From: AC-32 sp963719275
GTDB taxonomy: Bacteria; Actinomycetota; Thermoleophilia; Gaiellales; Gaiellaceae
Direction of reading: 5' to 3'
Length of the DNA stretch: 64,000 nt
NCBI GenBank assembly: GCA_963719275.1
Contig: CAVRBT010000005.1
Location: forward strand, 62,001 to 126,000
Shown: positions 43,401 to 51,016 of the stretch, in pieces
Layout of the letters: each line of letters opens with the position of its first letter
How positions within the stretch are numbered: position 1 is the stretch's first letter
The notes under the pieces: model-generated
Told to the model about the DNA's origin: nothing
The model's database searches: none
Seen by the model: the letters and a program-made list of their open reading frames with translations, nothing else
Translations under genes and position numbers: made by a program

Positions 43401-43835
43401 GTGGTGTGGGCGCTCGACGGCGCGCCGAAGATCGGCCCCGGCCGGACACCGATGATCGCGATCGCCTCCGACTACCAGGAGTCGAAGAACATCGACCAGG
43501 CCGGGAACGTGCTGCCGAACAGCGTCTTCCGCTCGATTCGCCTGCGCGCGGTCGCACGGCCGACGGTGAACTGGCTCCTGCCGAAGCCGCGTGCCTGCGT
43601 CGCCCGCACCGAGGGACTGGTCGTGACCGCTGGTTCGACCCGTCGCGTCCGCAAGGTCACCTTCTTCGACGGCGCGCGTCGGATCGCGACCGTAAAGCAG
43701 GGCGTCGAAGGGCTCTACGACGCACGGTGGCGCACGCGCAAGGCGCACCGCGGTCGCCACATGCTGCGGGTGGTCGTGACCGACCGCAGCGGGCGCAGGG
43801 CGTCGGCGCACCGGCTCGTCCGCGTGTGCCGGTAG
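40413..43835 (+). CDS. secreted subtilisin-family serine protease with PA insert
   Basis: A 1140-residue exported peptidase S8. A signal segment (VLLPLVAALLVLATAASAAA) is followed by an inhibitor-like propeptide (residues 30-170). The catalytic triad is D198 or D199 in IAVVDDGVDQSNP, H257 in FHGTHVAGIAAG, and S612 in FDGTSMAAPHVAGAAALLLQ. A protease-associated (PA) domain sits between H and S (near residues 460-540, GCTFASKVDRVRRAGATGIV). The C-terminal 450 residues form beta-sandwich modules with no catalysis. It may process surface proteins or feed on peptides. Start: ATG at 40413. A long antisense frame here is a shadow. Confidence 0.92.
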   Translation: MSGTLLLLRRNVLLPLVAALLVLATAASAAAALRPIRLPQRGEITLPRVRHGVLKLPRGQQQGRVTVLVGLRLPPLAQRYGPGLFAFGPRKKLDIAGSRSQAYLARLAREQAAAARAIRRAVPSARISYHYRTILDGLAVRLRYRDLPKLMRVQAVHKVYPSARYHLDTNKSPSVIRADTFWASTGGRGQGIKIAVVDDGVDQSNPFFNAAGFSYPAGFPKGGRKWTTPKVIVARAFPGPGSGRQGHLALWRPGSFHGTHVAGIAAGVAGTVVGPGPDHPATTGLSGIAPRAWIGNYRVFNVPVPTGGLDAFTPEIMLAFEAAVNDGMDVINFSGGGPEVDPSSDALIDALDNVAAAGVVPVISAGNDRDDFGFGSVGSPSNAPAAISVAAASNLHVFGTELQVTGPGAPANLQDIPFSFNVTVTNAWTVGQTLVDVGTLNGSNGQPVERHVCAPPGFDPNDGRFSPLTAGSLQGMVALASRGGCTFASKVDRVRRAGATGIVLVDNRAGEPNFIPLQLAVPGGMISDLDGANLRAYLAAHGGRTTFRATSPSDPREIQTGRSGIITSFSSAGPTNFDHRLKPDLAAPGGQILSSTLTEFAGAPFAVFDGTSMAAPHVAGAAALLLQQHPSWTPEQVKSALMTSAQPAWGDTSRTHEASVLLEGGGLIDVAAANNPRLIAEPSSLSFGFLDTTTGAPRKALLLSLSDAGTGGGAWSVAVQPQSSTPGASIQPATSSVTIAPGGTVDLPIVATASHGAPTGDDYGFVMLTRGADRVRIPYYFSLEYPQIGRAPRDTIKANQLGDTSKGTSYVNQYRFPTEPFGPPPFYSGKPFNEDGAEQVYAVRVTDHVANAGVAVVAAEPNTLIEPWFLGSLNEDDVQGYQGTPVNVNGLTFEYQFDNGAAALDFPHEGRYFVAVDSRADPYTNQPLRGQYILHAWQNDVTPPRFKFLTKVVTPGRPLLAAIATDRGAGIDPLSLVMGYKQVLLLPALYDPVSGLVVWALDGAPKIGPGRTPMIAIASDYQESKNIDQAGNVLPNSVFRSIRLRAVARPTVNWLLPKPRACVARTEGLVVTAGSTRRVRKVTFFDGARRIATVKQGVEGLYDARWRTRKAHRGRHMLRVVVTDRSGRRASAHRLVRVCR

Positions 43836-44581
43836 CCGTCCTCACAGGCGGCTCGAGCGGGATCGGGGCCGCGATGGCGCGGGCGCTGCGCGGGCGTGGC
43901 TGGGACTGCGTGCTCCTGGCGCGCGGCGAGGAGCGGCTGCGGCCGCTCGCGGAGGAACTGGGCGCCGAGTGGGAGCTCTGCGACGTCGGCGACCGCGCGG
44001 CCGTCGAGCGCACGGCCGCGGCGGTCGTCGAGCGCCACCCGCGCATCTCGCTGCTTGTGAACAACGCCGGCGTCCCCGGCCGCGGCACGTTCCTGCGCGC
44101 GTCGGTGGAGAAGATCAATGAGGTGACGCGGACGAACTACCTCGGCGGCGTCTGGTGCCTGCGAGCGTTCCTGCCCGCGCTCGAGGCTGCGGCGCCGTCG
44201 GACGTGGTCAACGTCGTCTCGGTCGCGGGCACCGTCGCCGCGGGCTCGGGCGGCCCCTACACGTCGTCCAAGCACGCGCAGCTCGCCTTCTCGCGCTCGG
44301 TCGCAGCCGAGCTGCGGCCACGCGGCGTTCGCGTGCACACGATCCTGCCCGGCTTCGTCGAAACCGAGGGCTTTCCGCAGCGCACGCGCTTCGGGCCACG
44401 GCTCTCGACGCTCGTCGTCGAGCCGGAGCTGGTGGCCGAGCGGATGCTCGCGGCGCTCGACCGCAACCGCCGCGAGGTGTTCGTCCCCCGCTGGTACCGC
44501 GTAGCTCCGCTCGCTCAAGCCCTGGCCCCGAGGCTCGTTGCACGGCTGGCCGCTCGCGGAGTTCGTCCTGCAGGGGACTAG
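43826..44581 (+). CDS. short-chain dehydrogenase/reductase
   Basis: A 251-residue SDR. TGGSSGIGAAMARALRGRGW (residues 7-26) is the cofactor loop, NNAGVPGRG the NNAG motif, and SVAGTVAAGSGGPYTSSKHA carries the catalytic serine and Y-x-x-x-K. It starts at a GTG inside the last codons of the subtilase gene, with a 10-bp overlap, so the two are coupled. Substrate not evident. Confidence 0.88.
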   Translation: MPVAVLTGGSSGIGAAMARALRGRGWDCVLLARGEERLRPLAEELGAEWELCDVGDRAAVERTAAAVVERHPRISLLVNNAGVPGRGTFLRASVEKINEVTRTNYLGGVWCLRAFLPALEAAAPSDVVNVVSVAGTVAAGSGGPYTSSKHAQLAFSRSVAAELRPRGVRVHTILPGFVETEGFPQRTRFGPRLSTLVVEPELVAERMLAALDRNRREVFVPRWYRVAPLAQALAPRLVARLAARGVRPAGD

Positions 44582-44753
44582 GAGGGATCGGCGGAACGTC
44601 GCTCGCCGCCGGGGCGCGATGGTCGTTCCGAGGCAAGGACGCAGGGAGCGTTCGTACCTGGAAGGTACGGGCGCGACTGAGGACGCGGCATCGGGGCGAG
44701 CAGCGCGTTCCGGCGGCACAGCCGTCGTTTCGTCGAGCCCTCCTGCAACTAGG

Positions 44754-45181
44754 ATGCCCTCATCGCCGACGAGCTCACCGCCGCTGACGTCGCACCCGTC
44801 GCAGAGTTCCGCGCCGCGCTGCGCCGCTTTCTCCGCACCTCGGAGCGGAACGCCCGTGGGGCCGGCCTGACGCCGCAGCGGTACCTGCTGCTGCTGATGA
44901 TCAAGGGCGCGGCCGACGAGAGCGAGCAGTCGACGGTGACCGAGCTGGCGCAACGGCTCCAGCTCGCGCAGAGCACCGTCACCGAGCTCGTGAGCCGCGC
45001 GGAGGAGATCGGCCTGGTCGAGCGCGAGCGCTCCGCCGACGACGGGCGGATCGCGTACCTGCGCCTGACCGAGGAGGGCGAGCGGCGCCTGGCGCAGTCG
45101 TTCATCAGCAACGAGCGCGAGCGGCAGGCGCTGAGAGAGGCGTTCTCGCAGCTCCAAACCGGCGTGCTCGCCGAGCCTTAG
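44754..45181 (+). CDS. MarR-family regulator, start possibly frameshifted
   Basis: The frame from about 44759 to the stop gives a complete MarR protein (LIADELTAADVAPVAEFRAA, LTPQRYLLLLMIKGAADESE, QSTVTELAQRLQLAQSTVTE, then VERERSADDGRIAYLRLTEE). No start codon lies in that frame before the body; the nearest ATG (44754) is out of phase, so I infer one indel near 44757. The first in-frame ATG (44897) would remove helix 1 and leave only 94 residues. The gene converges on the SelW-like gene with four bases of overlap. A redox or thiol regulator is possible but unproven. Confidence 0.7.
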
Positions 45182-45393
45182 GCGAGCGCGCTCAGGATCT
45201 CGCGGGTCTCCGGGTAGCGGCCCTGTTCGTGCTTCGAGAAGACGAGGTTTCCCTCTGCGACCACGTCGAACTGGCCCTTGCCTCCGGGCGTCGCCGTCGC
45301 GTCGTGCCCCTCACGCTCCAGCTCGGCCGCGAGACTCGCGGCCCGTTCGTCGTAGCCGCTTCAGGTGGGGCAGTAGAAGATCTCGACGTACAC
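45178..45393 (-). CDS. SelW/Rdx-family selenoprotein candidate with CxxU motif
   Basis: Reading the single in-frame TGA (45363-45361) as selenocysteine gives 71 residues: VYVEIFYCPTU (C8 to U11, a CxxU motif), then SGYDERAASLAAELEREGHD, GGKGQFDVVAEGNLVFSKHE and QGRYPETREILSAL. This is the thioredoxin-like Rdx fold (SelT/SelW/SelH) from end to end, including the G-x-F-D/E-V strand and the FSK motif. The start is a GTG after AGGATCG. A hairpin with loop GUC follows the TGA. Such proteins bind or reduce thiols. Its stop overlaps the convergent MarR stop. Conventional gene finding misses it altogether. Confidence 0.88.
45325..45343 (-). promoter_or_regulatory. bacterial SECIS-like hairpin of the SelW-like gene
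   Basis: On the minus strand GGCCGCGA pairs perfectly with TCGCGGCC around the loop GTC; opening one A-U pair gives AGUCU, close to the loop of the E. coli fdhF element. The loop begins 25 nt after the TGA, within the accepted range. Confidence 0.75.
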
Positions 45394-45404
45394 CTGGCGC
45401 GATC

Positions 45405-46106
45405 CTACCGGCGGTCCAGGAGGTACCAGCCGAGCTCGACGACGTAGGGCGACGGGGCCAGCATCTCGGCGCGCTTCCGCTCTTCGCCCTCGCAGCCCGC
45501 GAGGTCGAGGTACGGGTCGAGCTCGCGCTCTTCGCGCACGTAGTCGGCGCGCACGAGGACGAGACCATTCGACTCGAACAGCTGCCGGAAGTCGACGTCG
45601 GCGAGCGTGCGCGTGTGAGAAGGGTCTCTGGCCCGCTCGAACGCGTTCAGCTCGGACGCGGCGAACGGGTCGATCGGCGCCAGCTGGTCGACGACGAGGA
45701 TGCGGCCGCCGCGGCGTGTGACACGCGTGAGCTCCGCGACCGCAAGCTCGGGGCGCGCAATGTGGTGCAGCGAGCGGAGCGTCCCGGCGAAGTCGAACGA
45801 GGAGAGCTCGAACGGCAGCTTCGTCGCGTCGCCCTCGACGAACTCGACGTTGTCGAAGCCCCCGGCGCGCTGCCGCCCCAGCTCGAGCAGCTCCGGGACG
45901 AGATCCACCGCGACGACCTCGCGCACGTGCGGCGCCAGTGCGAACGCGAGGGCTCCCGCACCCGCGGCGCTGTCCAGCGCGCGCTCGTCGCCTCTGAGCT
46001 CCGCGAAACGGACGATCTTCGCCTCCAGTTCCGCGGCGCGCGCGTCCTGGAGCGCGGCGACCCGCTCAGCTGTCTTGGCGAACCGCTCCTGCGCGGCGTC
46101 GTGCAT
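45405..46106 (-). CDS. SAM-dependent methyltransferase
   Basis: A 233-residue class I methyltransferase (Methyltransf_11 type). Motif I is a variant, ALDSAAGAGALAFALAPHVR; then EVVAVDLVPELLELGRQRAG, the acidic FVEGDATKLPFELSSFDFAG, and RGGRILVVDQLAPIDPFAAS. The C-terminal half is short, and the substrate is unknown. It overlaps the CCA/poly(A) polymerase gene by 41 bp, so it is the last gene of this operon. Confidence 0.8.
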   Translation of the reverse strand: MHDAAQERFAKTAERVAALQDARAAELEAKIVRFAELRGDERALDSAAGAGALAFALAPHVREVVAVDLVPELLELGRQRAGGFDNVEFVEGDATKLPFELSSFDFAGTLRSLHHIARPELAVAELTRVTRRGGRILVVDQLAPIDPFAASELNAFERARDPSHTRTLADVDFRQLFESNGLVLVRADYVREERELDPYLDLAGCEGEERKRAEMLAPSPYVVELGWYLLDRR

Positions 46107-47097
46107 AGTCGAGCGCCTCCTCCTTCGTCGCGATCGTACCCGCCGCCCGCTCCTCGTCGATCGCCGCGAGCAGCCGGCCGATCTCCGGCCCCGGCGGCAG
46201 GCCGAGCTCGTCGCCCCGCAGCAGCGGCTCCGGCGGGTCGTTCCGCCGCGCCTCCTCGACTGCTCCTCCCAGGTCGGACGCGCCCACGAACGCGAGCGCC
46301 TCGAGCGCCCAGGGCTCGGTCGCGCGGCGAAAGCGATGGATCGAGCGCGCATCCGGCTCCGGCCGCTCCGCGCGGAGCAGCGCCGACGCGAGGCGGCGGA
46401 GGTCGTTCGAGACCGGGAAGCGCCGCAGCCGCTCGCCGAACACGGCGACTAGGCGGTACGCAGGCGAGTCCCAGCGGTCGAGCCGCTCGTCCAGGTTCCC
46501 GCCCAGCGGCTCCAGCACGCCGAGCTCGTCGAGCCGCCCGTATCCGTCCGGCGAGAGCTTCCAGAGCTCCGCCACCACGCGCTCGCCTGCAGGTGCCGTC
46601 ACAAGCGGTGCGTCACGACGGACGAGCTCCTCCGTCTCGCGCGTCATCCGGAAGCCGAGCTCGTCCTCGAGGCGCACGGCCCGCAGGAGCCGGAGCGGAT
46701 CGTCCTGGAAGACCGTGTCGGCGACCGCGCGGATGCGGCCGGCCCTGAGGTCGCCGCGGCCGTCGTACGGGTCGACGGTCTCGTTGCCGCCGACCCGTTC
46801 CGCGATCGCGTTGATCCCGAAGTCGCGGCTGGCGAGGTCGTCCTCGATCGACCCCGGTAGCGGGGTGAAGTCGACCGTCCTGCCGCCGTCCAGAGCGACG
46901 CGCCAGGCGCCGTGGCGCTCCGAGAGCGGGAACGGCGCGCCGCCGGAGCGCTTGGCGTAGGCGCAAGCGGCGCGCCTCGGCTCGCGGACGGCGACGTCGA
47001 GGTCGATGACCGGCCGTCCGAGCGCCTGGTCTCGCACGGCGCCGCCGACGATCCAGGCTTCCGCGCCCGCGAACAGCTCCTCGACGAGCTCACGCAT
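46066..47097 (-). CDS. CCA-adding/poly(A) polymerase family protein
   Basis: A 343-residue class II nucleotidyltransferase. The head motif is AWIVGGAVRDQALGRPVIDL with metal-binding D-x-D (IDLDVAV), followed by the RRDF-like strand LASRDFGINAIAERVGGNET, DPYDGRGDLRAGRIRAVADT and QDDPLRLLRAVRLEDELGFR (the RNA-binding flexible loop ExDxxR). It is short, with a reduced C-terminal tail, so assignment as CCA-adding enzyme or as an A-adding half-enzyme is open. Its ATGCGTGA start overlaps the alr stop by eight bases. Confidence 0.83.
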   Translation of the reverse strand: MRELVEELFAGAEAWIVGGAVRDQALGRPVIDLDVAVREPRRAACAYAKRSGGAPFPLSERHGAWRVALDGGRTVDFTPLPGSIEDDLASRDFGINAIAERVGGNETVDPYDGRGDLRAGRIRAVADTVFQDDPLRLLRAVRLEDELGFRMTRETEELVRRDAPLVTAPAGERVVAELWKLSPDGYGRLDELGVLEPLGGNLDERLDRWDSPAYRLVAVFGERLRRFPVSNDLRRLASALLRAERPEPDARSIHRFRRATEPWALEALAFVGASDLGGAVEEARRNDPPEPLLRGDELGLPPGPEIGRLLAAIDEERAAGTIATKEEALDYARRRAGAVRQDS

Positions 47098-48112
47098 CGA
47101 CGACCACTCTGCGTGCACGGCGCGGGTCGGAGTTGACCCGGGAGGTCAGCTCGTAGTTGATCGTGCCCGCGACGCGCGCGTGCGCCTCGGCGAGAACGCC
47201 GTGGCCGAGGATTGTCACCGGCGTGCCGAGTGGCTCCTCGTGCTCGAGCTCGACCGCGAACGCGTCCATCGAGACCGTCCCGACGACTCGGCGCGGCTCG
47301 CCGCCTACCCGCACCTCGCTGCCAGTCAGGTCGCGGCGGAAGCCATCTGCGTAGCCGACGGGGACGATTCCGATCCAGGTCGGTCCCTCCGCGACGAACC
47401 GCCGCCCGTAGCCGGTGCTCTCGCCGGGCTCCAGCCGCTTCACCTGGGCGAGGTGACTGCGCCACGAGAGCACGGGCTCGAGGCCGTCCGCCGCAGGGTC
47501 TTCGCCGAAGGGCGAGAGGCCGTAGAGCGCGACCCCGCAGCGCGCGGCGTCGAAGCGCGAGGACGGCAACCGCAGCGCGCCCGCGCTGTTCGCGAGGTGT
47601 CGCATCAGGTCCGAGTACGGCGCAGTCGCCTGACGGAACCGCTCCACCTGCTCCTCCGCGAATGCGGGGTCGGAGTCTGCGGTCGCGAGGTGCGACATCA
47701 GCCCGACGACTTCGGCGCCGAGCCGCGGCAGCTCCGAGAGGCCCCACCGCCCCATCCCGGTGTCGAGCTTCAGGTGGAGGCGAATGCCCTCAGGCAGCTC
47801 GTCGCTCCACACCGCGAGCTCGAGCCGGGCCTCGCGCGCCTCGGCGATCTCGCGGCTCGACGCGGTCGGGCCCATGACGAGGATGCGCGCGAGCGAGAAC
47901 TCCCGCCGCAGCTCCAGCGCCTCGGCGACGGTCGCGACGCAGAGGGCCCCCGCGCCTTCGTCGAGGACCGCGGCCGCCACGTCGACGGCGCCGTGCCCGT
48001 AGGCGTCGGCCTTCACGACCGCCCAGAGCTGGGCACCGTCGAGCGCACGCACCAGCGTGCGGGCGTTGCGCCGCACGGCGCCGAGGTCGACGGTCAGCTC
48101 AGACCGGTGCAT
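47090..48112 (-). CDS. alr: alanine racemase
   Basis: A 340-residue PLP enzyme that makes D-alanine for peptidoglycan. LWAVVKADAYGHGAVDVAAA carries the PLP lysine, HLKLDTGMGRWGL is the usual core, and VPVGYADGFRRDLTGS and VGTVSMDAFAV are typical of the C-terminal barrel part, the latter near the catalytic tyrosine/aspartate region. It starts 14 bases inside the nnr gene. Placed with acpS and nnr, as in many actinobacteria. Confidence 0.92.
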   Translation of the reverse strand: MHRSELTVDLGAVRRNARTLVRALDGAQLWAVVKADAYGHGAVDVAAAVLDEGAGALCVATVAEALELRREFSLARILVMGPTASSREIAEAREARLELAVWSDELPEGIRLHLKLDTGMGRWGLSELPRLGAEVVGLMSHLATADSDPAFAEEQVERFRQATAPYSDLMRHLANSAGALRLPSSRFDAARCGVALYGLSPFGEDPAADGLEPVLSWRSHLAQVKRLEPGESTGYGRRFVAEGPTWIGIVPVGYADGFRRDLTGSEVRVGGEPRRVVGTVSMDAFAVELEHEEPLGTPVTILGHGVLAEAHARVAGTINYELTSRVNSDPRRARRVVVDA

Positions 48113-49469
48113 CGAGCACCCGGGGCAGCGCCGCCGCGATGTCGCTCGCCACGGCGCCCGCCTGCGGGAGTTTCCGCGAAGCGAGCTGCTGCGCCGCGGC
48201 CGCCGCGGCCGCCGCCTGCCTAGGCTCGACGCGTTTCGACAGGAACGCCGCGACGATTCCGGTGAGAACGTCGCCGCTCCCGGCCGTGGCAAGCGCGGGA
48301 GTGCCGAGCGAGACGACGAGCACACCCTCGCCCGGAGCCGCAACGAGGGTGTCCGCGCCCTTGAGCAGGCAGACGCAGCGGAAGGTGTCGGCGCCGCGCC
48401 GGACCGCCTCGAGCCGGTGCGCCGCGACCCACTCCGACCGCACGCCGAGCAGCCGGGCGAGCTCGCCCTCGTGCGGCGTGAGCACGGTCGGGGCCGAGCG
48501 CTCGAACGGCTCCAGCTCGTGCAGCCCGTCGGCGTCGACCACCGCCGGCCGGTCGATCTCGGCGAGCAGCCGCCGCACGACCTCCTGCGGCCCGTGGCCG
48601 CGACCCAGCCCAGGGCCGAGCGCGAGCGCGCCCGCCTTCGACGCGAACTCGGCGATTGGGTCGACGGCACGCGGCGAGATCGTGCCGTCCTCCTCCGGGC
48701 AGGGCAGCTTCACCGCCTCGAGCAGGCGCTGCTCGAAGACGGGCAGGGTGGAGTCGGGCACGGCGACCGCGACGTAGCCGGCGTCGGCGCGGAAGGCAGC
48801 CTCGGCGGCCAGGCTGGGCGCGCCTGTGAGCCCGCGCGAGCCCCCGACGACGAGCACGGTGCCCGCGGTGTACTTGTTCTGGTCGGCGCGGCGGCGCGGG
48901 ATCGCGTCGAGGATCTCCGGCGTGACAAGGCGGTGCTCCGTCCGGACGTGCTGGAGTCCGATGTCGGCGACGACGACCTCGCCGGCCCGGAACCGCCCGG
49001 GCGCGACCTCGAGGCCGACCTTCGGCGCATGCATCGTGACCGTCACGGTCGCATTTACCGACGCGCCCGCGATCTCGCCGGTGGACGCGTTCACGCCCGA
49101 GGGCAGGTCGACCGCGACGATCGGCTTCCCGGAGTTGTTCATCGCCGCGATCGCCCGCGCCGCGTCCTCACGGGGCTCGCCGTGAAAGCCGGTGCCGAAG
49201 AGGGCGTCGATGACCACGTCCGCCTCCTCCACCGGCGCGTCCTCGGAGGTGCGCGCCGCCTTGCCGGCGGCCTCGAGCACGTCGAGCGCGATCCGGCCGT
49301 CGCCGCCGTTCGCACCCCCGCCGCAGACGGCAACGAACCGCTGTGCGTCGGGAAAGCGCAGCATCGCCTCCTCCGCCACGGCGCGACCCGCCCGCGCCAT
49401 CAGCTCGTCCACGTCGTGGCCGGCCTCGGCGCGCTTCATCTCCTCCGCGGTGTAGAGCGGCTCAAACAT
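48099..49469 (-). CDS. nnr: bifunctional NAD(P)H-hydrate repair enzyme
   Basis: A 456-residue fusion of an N-terminal epimerase (YjeF: VCGGGANGGDGRIALDVLEA, VIDALFGTGFHGEPREDAAR, IVAVDLPSGVNASTGEIAGA) and a C-terminal ADP-dependent dehydratase (TAGTVLVVGGSRGLTGAPSL, ALALGPGLGRGHGPQEVVRR, TPALATAGSGDVLTGIVAAF). It repairs NAD(P)H damaged by hydration. Its start lies eight bases inside acpS, so translation is coupled. Confidence 0.92.
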   Translation of the reverse strand: MFEPLYTAEEMKRAEAGHDVDELMARAGRAVAEEAMLRFPDAQRFVAVCGGGANGGDGRIALDVLEAAGKAARTSEDAPVEEADVVIDALFGTGFHGEPREDAARAIAAMNNSGKPIVAVDLPSGVNASTGEIAGASVNATVTVTMHAPKVGLEVAPGRFRAGEVVVADIGLQHVRTEHRLVTPEILDAIPRRRADQNKYTAGTVLVVGGSRGLTGAPSLAAEAAFRADAGYVAVAVPDSTLPVFEQRLLEAVKLPCPEEDGTISPRAVDPIAEFASKAGALALGPGLGRGHGPQEVVRRLLAEIDRPAVVDADGLHELEPFERSAPTVLTPHEGELARLLGVRSEWVAAHRLEAVRRGADTFRCVCLLKGADTLVAAPGEGVLVVSLGTPALATAGSGDVLTGIVAAFLSKRVEPRQAAAAAAAAQQLASRKLPQAGAVASDIAAALPRVLDAPV

Positions 49470-49818
49470 CCGTGACGACGCAAACCGCCTGCGCGAGCTC
49501 GCGGGAGTGCGTCATCGAAAGCTCGATCCGCCCTGCGCCGACGCGTTCCGCCCACGCCTTCGTCCGGCCGCTCAGCGTCACGCCCGGCTTCGGCCGGCCC
49601 GCGATCTCGATCTCTCGCCACGTGAAGTGGACGCCCGAGCCGAGCGCTTTCCCGACCGCCTCTTTGCCCGCGAAGCGCGCCGCATAGTGCTGCGGCGGGT
49701 TCGGCTTCGAGTCGCAGTACGCGCGCTCGGCCTCGGTGAAGCAGCGCTCACGGAACCCTGGGCGCTCGAGCGCGCGCGCGATCCGCGGGATCTCGATCAA
49801 GTCGACGCCCACTCGCAT
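49462..49818 (-). CDS. acpS: holo-[acyl-carrier-protein] synthase
   Basis: A 118-residue AcpS that transfers the 4'-phosphopantetheine group from CoA to ACP. MRVGVDLIEIPRIARALERP has the Mg-binding aspartate, and FAGKEAVGKALGSGV the second motif; WREIEIAGRPKPGVTLSG completes the trimer interface. It supports fatty acid synthesis, linking it to the fabI gene in function, though not in operon. ATG start, eight-base overlap with nnr. Confidence 0.93.
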   Translation of the reverse strand: MRVGVDLIEIPRIARALERPGFRERCFTEAERAYCDSKPNPPQHYAARFAGKEAVGKALGSGVHFTWREIEIAGRPKPGVTLSGRTKAWAERVGAGRIELSMTHSRELAQAVCVVTDV

Positions 49819-49828
49819 GGGCGGAACT

Positions 49829-50605
49829 CTACGGCGCGGATTCGATCCAGCCGGGCAGCGCGGCGATCGACGTGATGATCCCGTCGGGGCGCACGCGCGA
49901 GTCCTCGACGGCGTCCGGCCGGAACTTCCCGGTGCGGACGAGAACCGTGCGCAGGCCGTACGCGTGCGCGCCGGCGATGTCGACCTCGATGTCGTCGCCG
50001 ACCATCCAGGTCAGCTCGGGATCGGCGTCGAGCGCGTCCAGTGCGGCCTGGAAGTAGGCGGGGCTCGGTTTCCCGAGCACGATCGCCTCGGTGTCGGCCG
50101 CGTACTCGAGGCCCGCGACGAACGCGCCGGAGTCGAGCAGCGGCCCGCGCGCCGTCTGCCACCAGCGGTTCTTGTGCAGGCAGTACAGCTCGGCGCCCGC
50201 CTGCAGCTCCGCGAACGCCCGCGCGAGGTTCATGTAGCTGAAGACCTGGTTCGTCTCGAAGGTCTCGTCGGCGCCACCGATCAGCACTGCGTCCGCCCCT
50301 TCGCCGACGAGCTCGACGCCTTCGAGGTCCTCGACGATGTCGGGCATCGTCAGCGCGAGCACGCGCTTGTCCTTGAGCGCGTGGGCGGCCGCGGTCGGAG
50401 TGGTCTGGAGCTCCGCATCCTCCAACTCCACGCCGAAGCCGCGGATCTGCTCCGCCAGCCGACGCCGCGAGTGTGTCGTGTTGTTGGTGACAAAGCGCAG
50501 CCTGTGGCCGTTCTCCCGCAGCTGCAGGACCGCCTCCGCGCCGCCCGCGATCGGGGCACCCGACACGTGGAGGACGCCGTCGACGTCCAGGAGGATGCCC
50601 GCCAT
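49829..50605 (-). CDS. HAD-superfamily phosphatase (LHPP/NagD-like)
   Basis: A 258-residue HAD phosphatase with a C2-type cap. Motif I is GILLDVDGVLHVSGAPIAGG, motif II RLRFVTNNTTHSRRRLAEQI, motif III IVLGKPSPAYFQAALDAL, and motif IV MVGDDIEVDIAGAHAYGLRT. The LHPP/NagD subfamily acts on phosphosugars, phosphoglycolate, or similar; the substrate is not readable. It sits 10 bp upstream of acpS, probably same operon. Confidence 0.88.
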   Translation of the reverse strand: MAGILLDVDGVLHVSGAPIAGGAEAVLQLRENGHRLRFVTNNTTHSRRRLAEQIRGFGVELEDAELQTTPTAAAHALKDKRVLALTMPDIVEDLEGVELVGEGADAVLIGGADETFETNQVFSYMNLARAFAELQAGAELYCLHKNRWWQTARGPLLDSGAFVAGLEYAADTEAIVLGKPSPAYFQAALDALDADPELTWMVGDDIEVDIAGAHAYGLRTVLVRTGKFRPDAVEDSRVRPDGIITSIAALPGWIESAP

Positions 50606-50617
50606 GCCGCGGCGATT

Positions 50618-51016
50618 CTAGGCCGGTGGGATCAGCTGCGGCACGAGCTTGTGCAGCCGCGCGTCGGTTCGGGAGCGCTGCAGCCGAGCGACGTAGTCGC
50701 GGGCGAGGTAGGCAACGTCCGACTCTCCGCCGATCGCTACCGCGACGCTCGGATCGACGCCGGCGAGCCGGCGCACCTCGACGGTCGAGCTGGCGCCGGC
50801 CTCGCCCCCGTTGACGTCCGCGCAGGTCGGCCGACCGCCGGTGCCGAGGATGAGCGTCGCCGGCGCTCGCGACGGAAGCTTCGTGCCGTAGTAGATCGTG
50901 CCGTGCCAGGTGATGCGGGAAGGGCAGCGCCCGGGTGCCGTGGAGCTGTCGGTCGATCCCGAGCTGCAGCCGGCGCACACCGCCACGAGGCAGGCGGCGG
51001 TCAGAATCCGGCTCAT
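50618..51016 (-). CDS. small lipoprotein
   Basis: A 132-residue lipoprotein; MSRILTAACLVAVCAGCSSG has a lipobox (VCAGC). The mature part is a small domain with two cysteines (GRCPSRITWHGTIYYGT and GRPTCADVNGG), likely forming a disulfide. Unknown function. Its ATG shares the CATG at 51014-51017 with the divergent arfB start, so each gene begins inside the other's leader. Confidence 0.75.
   Translation of the reverse strand: MSRILTAACLVAVCAGCSSGSTDSSTAPGRCPSRITWHGTIYYGTKLPSRAPATLILGTGGRPTCADVNGGEAGASSTVEVRRLAGVDPSVAVAIGGESDVAYLARDYVARLQRSRTDARLHKLVPQLIPPA

Noticed and set aside
40416..43811. A 1131-codon minus-strand open frame opposite the subtilase gene
   Set aside because: It is an antisense shadow: no family motif, arginine/valine/aspartate-rich composition from GC3 of the other strand, and the sense protein has a full catalytic triad.
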